A stretch of 64,000 nucleotides of DNA, taken from positions 62,001 through 126,000 of the forward strand of contig NZ_JAAAMU010000009.1 in NCBI RefSeq assembly GCF_009909195.1. The letters are read 5' to 3'. Source of the stretch: Paenibacillus sacheonensis (GTDB lineage Bacteria; Bacillota; Bacilli; Paenibacillales; Paenibacillaceae). Below the pieces are notes generated by a model, which saw only the letters and a program-made list of their open reading frames with translations, was not told where the DNA came from and ran no database searches. The translations under genes and the position numbers were made by a program. The first letter of the stretch is position 1; each line of letters opens with the position of its first letter. Below, piece after piece: positions 59,456-64,000 of this stretch.

Positions 59456-60328
59456 CTATTTCACTTCGTTAACGAGCGTCCCGATGCGATCGATCGTGAT
59501 CTCGATGCGGTCGCCGCTTGCCAGCGTGAACGGTTCCGGCGGCACGATGCAGGTGCCGGTGAACAAGCAGGTACCGTCCTCGAACACGTTGTCGCGGAAC
59601 AAGTACTCCGCCAGCTCCGTCAGCTTTCGCTTCAGCTGTCCCACGGAGGCATCCGCTTCCCATACGGCCGCATCGCCTCTCACGATACGGGCCCGAATCG
59701 TCCATTCGTACGGGTTTTCTTCCGGGTCGGCCAGGCGGATTGCCGGACCGATCGAGCAGGAGCCGTTCCAGATTTTTGCCTGCGGAATATAGAGGGCGTT
59801 GTCCTTCTCGATATCCCGCGCGCTCATGTCGTTGCCCGCCGTGTAGCCGGCGATTTTTCCTTCCCGATCGAGCACCAGGACGAGCTCCGGCTCCGGCACT
59901 TGCGAGTTGGAATCGCTCCGCAGCCGAACTTGTCCGCCGGGCGCTGCAAGGCGCGAAGCCGTGGACTTGAAGAACAGCTCCGGCCGTTCCGCCTCGTACA
60001 CCTTGTCGTAGATCGTCGGCTCGGACTTCGCTGCGCCTCCGACCGCTTCCGACCGCGCGCTGCGGCTGCGTTCGTAGGTCACCCCTGCCGCCCATACTTC
60101 CGCCGGCGCGACCGGCAGCTGCGTCATGCGCTCATCGTATTTACCGAACGGGCGTTGTCCGTCTAATCGTGCCGTTATCCATGCCTGAGGCGACTCTCCC
60201 TCGCCGCGCGCTGCTTCCAGCAAAGCCGGAAACGAGTCCACCGGCAGACGGTACATGTCCCCATCGTCGGTAATCGCCGCAAAAACCGCGTCCCCTCCGG
60301 GATTCGCCGCCGCTCGTGCCACTCTCAT
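59456..60328 (-). CDS. fumarylacetoacetate hydrolase (FAH) family protein
   Basis: 290 residues. Metal-binding acidic residues are in SQVPEPELVLVLDREG (two Glu) and the Asp in GYTAGNDMSARDIEKDNALY, followed by Lys in QAKIWNGSCSIGPAI. This subgroup includes 2,4-diketo-3-deoxy-sugar-acid hydrolases and 2-keto-3-deoxy-acid dehydratases. First gene of the FAH-AKR pair, divergent from the AraC gene at 60457. Reaction type is inferred; the substrate is not determined. Confidence 0.88.
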   Translation of the reverse strand: MRVARAAANPGGDAVFAAITDDGDMYRLPVDSFPALLEAARGEGESPQAWITARLDGQRPFGKYDERMTQLPVAPAEVWAAGVTYERSRSARSEAVGGAAKSEPTIYDKVYEAERPELFFKSTASRLAAPGGQVRLRSDSNSQVPEPELVLVLDREGKIAGYTAGNDMSARDIEKDNALYIPQAKIWNGSCSIGPAIRLADPEENPYEWTIRARIVRGDAAVWEADASVGQLKRKLTELAEYLFRDNVFEDGTCLFTGTCIVPPEPFTLASGDRIEITIDRIGTLVNEVK

Positions 60329-60456
60329 GTTGTCACCATCCCAAGTATGTCGATTTTGCTATTCCGAATACCACTTTCTCACTATATAATAGAATTTAAT
60401 CGGATTAGATATCGCGTTTTTGCGATCGACACCATTATTTTGCGGAGCTGATAGAG

Positions 60457-61305
60457 ATGTATGAAGCACGTTACGTGGCCAAACCGGATTTTGACCGCTT
60501 TCCCGGCTACCCCATCGCGATCGGACATATTTTCGAAGAGACGGGCCATCTCGTGAACGGAACGCTCTACCCCCCGCTTATGTACAATCTGCATCTCGTG
60601 GTGCGCGGGCGCGGCTGGCTCAAGACGGAGAACGAGACGCTGGAGCTGCTGCCGGGCACAGGCTTTCTCTGCTCGCCGCACCAGGTGCAGCGCTTCGGTT
60701 CGGACAGCCGGGAGCCGTGGGAGGTCTGGTGGATTCTCTTCGGCGGCGAGGGACTGCAGGCGATGTTCGGCGATAAAAGCATGGGTGACGTATGGGTCTT
60801 CTCGTTCGAGGAGCATGAGCGGCTGGAGGGGTTGATTCGGGAGCTGTGGCGGCTGGCCGGGCTGAGCAGCGTGCCGAGCGTACCGAAGAAAGCGGCGCTG
60901 CTCTACGAAATCATCGCGGAGGTGATGCTCGGAGCAGGCGACCTGAATGCGCCGAGCACGCGCAGCTTGGAGCAAAATATGCGGCGAACCGCGGAATACA
61001 TGCGCACGAATTGCAGCAAGCGGCTGCCGCTCGGCAAGCTCGCCGCATTCAGCGGACTGAGTCCCGCCTACTTCAGCCGCAGCTTTCACGAAGCGATGGG
61101 CGTGCCGCCGCTCGTCTACCTGAACGAGCAGCGTATCGAATTGTCCAAGCAGATGCTGATCACGACGACCAAGCCGGTGAAGCAGATCGCGCTGGAGGCC
61201 GGCTTTGCGAAGCCGAGCTATTTTATCGAACGCTTCCGCCTCGCGGCAGGCATGACGCCGACGGCTTATCGGGCGGGGTTTACCGGAGGGAACGCCGAGG
61301 TTTGA
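60457..61305 (+). CDS. AraC family transcriptional regulator
   Basis: 282 residues. N-terminal cupin-like arm (about 15-110: LYPPLMYNLHLVVRGRGWLKTENETLELLPGTGFLCSP). C-terminal domain with the two helix-turn-helix motifs LPLGKLAAFSGLSPAYFSRSFHEAMG and PVKQIALEAGFAKPSYFIERFRLAAGMTP. It is divergent from the FAH-AKR operon with a 128-bp AT-rich shared promoter region (60329-60456), the usual arrangement for an activator of that catabolic locus. Confidence 0.94.
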   Translation: MYEARYVAKPDFDRFPGYPIAIGHIFEETGHLVNGTLYPPLMYNLHLVVRGRGWLKTENETLELLPGTGFLCSPHQVQRFGSDSREPWEVWWILFGGEGLQAMFGDKSMGDVWVFSFEEHERLEGLIRELWRLAGLSSVPSVPKKAALLYEIIAEVMLGAGDLNAPSTRSLEQNMRRTAEYMRTNCSKRLPLGKLAAFSGLSPAYFSRSFHEAMGVPPLVYLNEQRIELSKQMLITTTKPVKQIALEAGFAKPSYFIERFRLAAGMTPTAYRAGFTGGNAEV

Positions 61306-61350
61306 CTCTCTTGGCTCCATCAAAGCTCTGCATGCCGTCGTAACATGAAA

Positions 61351-61372
61351 AGGCAGCCGACATCGGCTGCCT
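61351..61372 (-). terminator. terminator of the ankyrin-protein gene
   Basis: AGGCAGCCGA and TCGGCTGCCT form a 10-bp stem with a 2-nt minimal loop, followed on the minus strand by TTTTCAT. It lies about 110 bp after the stop codon and may also act on the convergent AraC transcript. Confidence 0.65.
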
Positions 61373-61478
61373 CGTTATCGTCTGCAATTGATGTACATGG
61401 TGATCGTAATCTATCCTCTAGAGCATCCTGGAAATTCAAGCGCCCACGACCAGCTCGCTGCGCAAGAACGCCAGCCGT

Positions 61479-63107
61479 CTACGACATCGTGACGGCAAGA
61501 TCTTGACGGCCTCCATTCTCCGTTACCGCGATCACCGTATCGCCCGACAGCTTGTATACCGTATCGCCCGCACTGTATTCGGTAAGCCGATACGTACCCG
61601 GGGGCAGATACATGCCGATCTTCCCGTTCACGACCTCCACTGCCGTCAAGACATTGGTGCCGTCCGCGTTATATAAGAACGCGACGCCGTAGGTTTGGTT
61701 CTTGCCCGCGTTCGCGATCGTGACGCTGACGTTCAGTTCCGGCAGCCGGATACTCAGCGGAAACGCAGTGCCCCTGTCGACTTGAAGCCGTTTGTCCGGG
61801 AAGAGATACACGGCGCCGGGGCGCCTGATATTCGGTATGCGGTACTCGCCGTCAGGCACGTCCAGGTTGACGACCTCGCTCTGCCAAAAGAAGCTCTTGT
61901 CGATGCTGCCCTGGCTGCCGGTTCCAACCATGGTTATGGTACCCTCCGAGACCGGCTTGCCGTCGCCGTATTGAACCGACAGCATCGGAACAAGATTGTT
62001 CCCCGCCGTTCCGCTGTCCGGATCCAAGATAAAGAAGCTGGTGGCGCCGCTCATGACGGCACGTTCATACGGCGTCGAGCCCAAGGAGTCCTCCCGGTAC
62101 GGATCGGCGCCGTGACGAACGAGAAGCTGCACGATCTCGCGGCTGTTGGCTTGGATCGCGTTGGTCAGCGAATCGTCATTCGTCGGGTCGCCGCCATAAT
62201 CGAGAAGGAGCTTCACAAGCTGCGGGCTGGGATGGATGATCGCTGCCGTGCCGTCCGGGTTCATGGAGTGGATGCTGTTGCAAGCAACAGCCAGCAGGGA
62301 GGAATTGAAATTCGGCATCTGCATGTTGGGATCCACGCCGTGCTTCAGCAGTTCTTCCATCAGCTGCGCGTTATGCGACATCAGCACCTGGAACGTCCGC
62401 TGTTTATCGAACGTGCCGCCATGCTCGAGCAAGACCTTCGCCGCCTTCGCATGGTCGTTCAGCACCGCGTAATCCAAGGCCGTATTTTGCAAATATTCCT
62501 TCACGAGCATGACATTGACGTCCACGCCCCGGCTCAGCATTTTCTCGATCACGGCTGCATCCCCGTTCCGGGCCGCTTCGAACAGCAGGCGCGCGAATCC
62601 GTGCATCTGATCCTCCGTATAGCCGATCGTCGCCGTCTTCTTGCCGCCGGCAGTCCCGTACGCGATTGACTTGTCCAGCACGAGCGACACGAATTTGGCC
62701 GGGACGTACAGACGCCCGTTCTGAAGGGTCGGAGGCGCCGGCATCGGAATCGTCTGTTTGCCCTTCACGGCGTATTTCGAGCCTAGCTTGCCTTCGATCT
62801 GAGCCGGTCCGCTGCCGGCATACACATGTCCGGTCTGGATGCGCAGCGCGGTGCCGACAGCGTCAAAAATGGCTTTCGCCGGGAACATCAGATTGCCTTG
62901 GACGAGAATAGGAGGCGCACTGAGCTTGAGTGGCTGCCGATCCAACACGACGGCGATCTCCGCGTCGCTCTGCGCCGGCTTGACGGTTTGGACGGACGAG
63001 GACGGCGCCGCCTCCACCGCTGGCAGCCCGAGCGCGCCTAGCAGCAGCATGCCTCCGATCCCGTAGGCGATCGCGCGAGACAATGACGAACCAAGATATG
63101 GACTCAT
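61479..63107 (-). CDS. secreted protein with copper-amine-oxidase-like domain and ankyrin repeats
   Basis: 542 residues. Signal peptide (about 10-35, AIAYGIGGMLLLGALGLPAVEAA). Residues 50-155 hold a pair of copper amine oxidase N-terminal repeats (GNLMFPAKAIFDAVGTALR, NGRLYVPAKFVSLVLDKSI). Residues 165-355 contain about five ankyrin repeats (LLFEAARNGDAAVIEKMLSRGVDVN, TALDYAVLNDHAKAAKVLLEHG, QLMEELLKHGVDPN, QLVKLLLDYGGDP, EIVQLLVRHGADP). The remaining 190 residues are beta-rich (two Cna-B/transthyretin-like units). A wall-attached ankyrin protein is an unusual combination; it may bind other surface proteins. Confidence 0.9.
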   Translation of the reverse strand: MSPYLGSSLSRAIAYGIGGMLLLGALGLPAVEAAPSSSVQTVKPAQSDAEIAVVLDRQPLKLSAPPILVQGNLMFPAKAIFDAVGTALRIQTGHVYAGSGPAQIEGKLGSKYAVKGKQTIPMPAPPTLQNGRLYVPAKFVSLVLDKSIAYGTAGGKKTATIGYTEDQMHGFARLLFEAARNGDAAVIEKMLSRGVDVNVMLVKEYLQNTALDYAVLNDHAKAAKVLLEHGGTFDKQRTFQVLMSHNAQLMEELLKHGVDPNMQMPNFNSSLLAVACNSIHSMNPDGTAAIIHPSPQLVKLLLDYGGDPTNDDSLTNAIQANSREIVQLLVRHGADPYREDSLGSTPYERAVMSGATSFFILDPDSGTAGNNLVPMLSVQYGDGKPVSEGTITMVGTGSQGSIDKSFFWQSEVVNLDVPDGEYRIPNIRRPGAVYLFPDKRLQVDRGTAFPLSIRLPELNVSVTIANAGKNQTYGVAFLYNADGTNVLTAVEVVNGKIGMYLPPGTYRLTEYSAGDTVYKLSGDTVIAVTENGGRQDLAVTMS

Positions 63108-63232
63108 GAAATGACTACACTCCCCTTTAAGAACCGCTATTTATCCTACTGCGGATTTAGTTAACCTAGTAAAATTTACCATGTCGTAAGATCTCCGTCC
63201 AGTACGCAATCGGCATGTTTCACGCCCCCCCG

Positions 63233-63262
63233 CCCATAAAAAAACCACCCGTTCCGGGTGGC
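63233..63262 (-). terminator. terminator of the PH-domain gene
   Basis: CCACCCG and CGGGTGG pair around a 3-nt loop, followed by seven T on the minus strand. Confidence 0.85.
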
Positions 63263-63268
63263 CGCCGA

Positions 63269-63694
63269 CTAAGCGTTTAATCGTTTGCCGTTCCGATGCG
63301 CGATCGTCACGAACGCGACGTAGATGGGCTGCACGTTGAATTTCTTGCCGAACTCGAATTTGTAGGAAGCGGTATGCAACTGACTGGCTTTATAGTAGGG
63401 CGAAGCGATGTAGTGGATCGTCAGCTCGCTGTCGTCGAATCCCGTACCGGCCGTCTCCATGGTCACCTCGTAAATCGAGTCCAGGTGAATCGAAGCCACT
63501 CTGGTTTTCTTGCCGGTCACGCCCTGATGATCGATCAGGATGATGCGCTCATCCGTGACGATGAACATGTCCCGCACTAATTTGAAGCCCATCTGCGCTT
63601 TCTCTTGCGGCATCATATAAGCTCCGTATTGCTGCTCAAGCTCCTGAATGGAAACCTCCGAATAATTGCCCAATAACCCGTTTAACAGTCCCAT
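63269..63694 (-). CDS. bacterial PH-domain protein
   Basis: 141 residues. The pattern FKLVRDMFIVTDERIILIDHQGVTGKKTRVASIHLDSIYEVTMETAG is that of the bacterial pleckstrin-homology fold (bPH, YozO/YvbH-like). No membrane helix, so it is probably cytosolic, possibly oligomeric as described for this fold. GGAGGG lies 5-6 nt before the ATG. It ends at its own terminator. Function is not established for the family. Confidence 0.88.
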   Translation of the reverse strand: MGLLNGLLGNYSEVSIQELEQQYGAYMMPQEKAQMGFKLVRDMFIVTDERIILIDHQGVTGKKTRVASIHLDSIYEVTMETAGTGFDDSELTIHYIASPYYKASQLHTASYKFEFGKKFNVQPIYVAFVTIAHRNGKRLNA

Positions 63695-63749
63695 GCTCGC
63701 CCTCCGCGATCGTATTTGATGCTAATGAGGCGACGCCGCTCATCGCGCG

Positions 63750-64000
63750 CTATCTCTTCGCATAAGCGGACATCGTATACCTGAATAACGCGAAGCCGAG
63801 CAGCACGTAGACGATTGGCGTAAGCAGGGAAGAAAGCGACATGTTCGTGAACGGGTACAAATAGACGAACGCGTACCCCCAGAGCCCAAAAGGCGTATAC
63901 TTGACGTTCGCCGAGGACAGCGTCAGCCAGACGCCGGCCAAGAACGCCAGATAGGCAAGCGAAGACAACGGAATCGTAAAGAAGACGACGTTCAGCCCGT
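63750..64000 (-). CDS. membrane protein, 5' end cut by the window
   Basis: The frame is open to the window edge (upstream codons read GLNVVFFTIPLSSLAYLAFLAG, all hydrophobic), so the start lies beyond 64000. At least two membrane helices (SLAYLAFLAGVWLTL and SSLLTPIVYVLLGFALF) follow. Too short to assign a family. It ends at TAG before 63750 with a Lys/Arg-rich tail. Confidence 0.7.
   Translation of the reverse strand, partial: GLNVVFFTIPLSSLAYLAFLAGVWLTLSSANVKYTPFGLWGYAFVYLYPFTNMSLSSLLTPIVYVLLGFALFRYTMSAYAKR

Noticed and set aside
1-64000. tRNA, rRNA, prophage or integrated plasmid
   Set aside because: Reading both strands I found no cloverleaf-like gene, no rRNA segment, and no integrase, capsid, terminase or replication-initiator gene.

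Overview
This 64 kb window looks like a chromosomal segment of a spore-forming, GC-rich Firmicute of the Paenibacillaceae (Paenibacillus/Cohnella type). The grounds are a GerA/GerB/GerC germinant-receptor operon, a protein with three S-layer homology domains, a YesM/YesN two-component pair joined to an LplA/B/C-type ABC importer, copper-amine-oxidase-like surface domains, perfect AGGAGG ribosome sites and frequent TTG/GTG starts. No rRNA, tRNA, CRISPR array, intact insertion sequence or prophage is visible.

Layout. 1-6.1 kb holds regulators and stress genes: MarR plus MFS exporter, TetR, MerR/TipAS, a VOC protein, and a chemotaxis receptor behind a SigD-type promoter. 6.4-11.4 kb holds a secreted Asp-box protein, a PhyH dioxygenase with an AraC regulator, and small conserved proteins. 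11.4-14.7 kb holds an SLH surface protein behind a structured, terminator-bearing leader. 15.5-26.7 kb is a carbohydrate locus: histidine kinase, response regulator, solute-binding lipoprotein and two permeases on the minus strand, then a LacI regulator and a GH78-type rhamnosidase on the plus strand. 27.4-31.7 kb holds ROK kinase, alpha/beta hydrolase, M48 protease and a GH172/DUF2961 enzyme. 32.8-41.1 kb holds a thioredoxin, RNase HI with viroplasmin domain, a purine permease and a SWIM/SNF2 pair. 41.5-48.6 kb holds a copper-amine-oxidase-like protein, a polysaccharide deacetylase, an MFS transporter and the ger operon. 48.8-54.2 kb holds a Tet(X)-like monooxygenase, an OmpR-type two-component system, and a DUF2089 / SHOCT-like operon. 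54.4-61.3 kb is a sugar-acid-like catabolic locus (RhaM-like, unknown 674-aa protein, RraA, aldo/keto reductase, FAH, divergent AraC). The end holds a secreted ankyrin protein, a bacterial PH-domain protein and a truncated membrane protein.

The most unusual content is intergenic. Five separate elements of about 185-190 bp, belonging to two families unrelated in sequence, each consist of four short palindromes with centres 50, about 62 and 50 bp apart. Three use a TGCA-N4-TGCA core (32.5, 44.6, 58.3 kb) and two use TAACG...CGTTA arms (15.0, 26.8 kb). A ten-copy array at 34.3-34.8 kb uses the TGCA-N4-TGCA core with about 50-bp spacing. Spacing is kept while spacer sequence is not, which suggests a structural role in DNA or RNA. 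This is my best candidate for an undescribed system. All gene functions are assigned by reading the protein sequences; no database search was possible.
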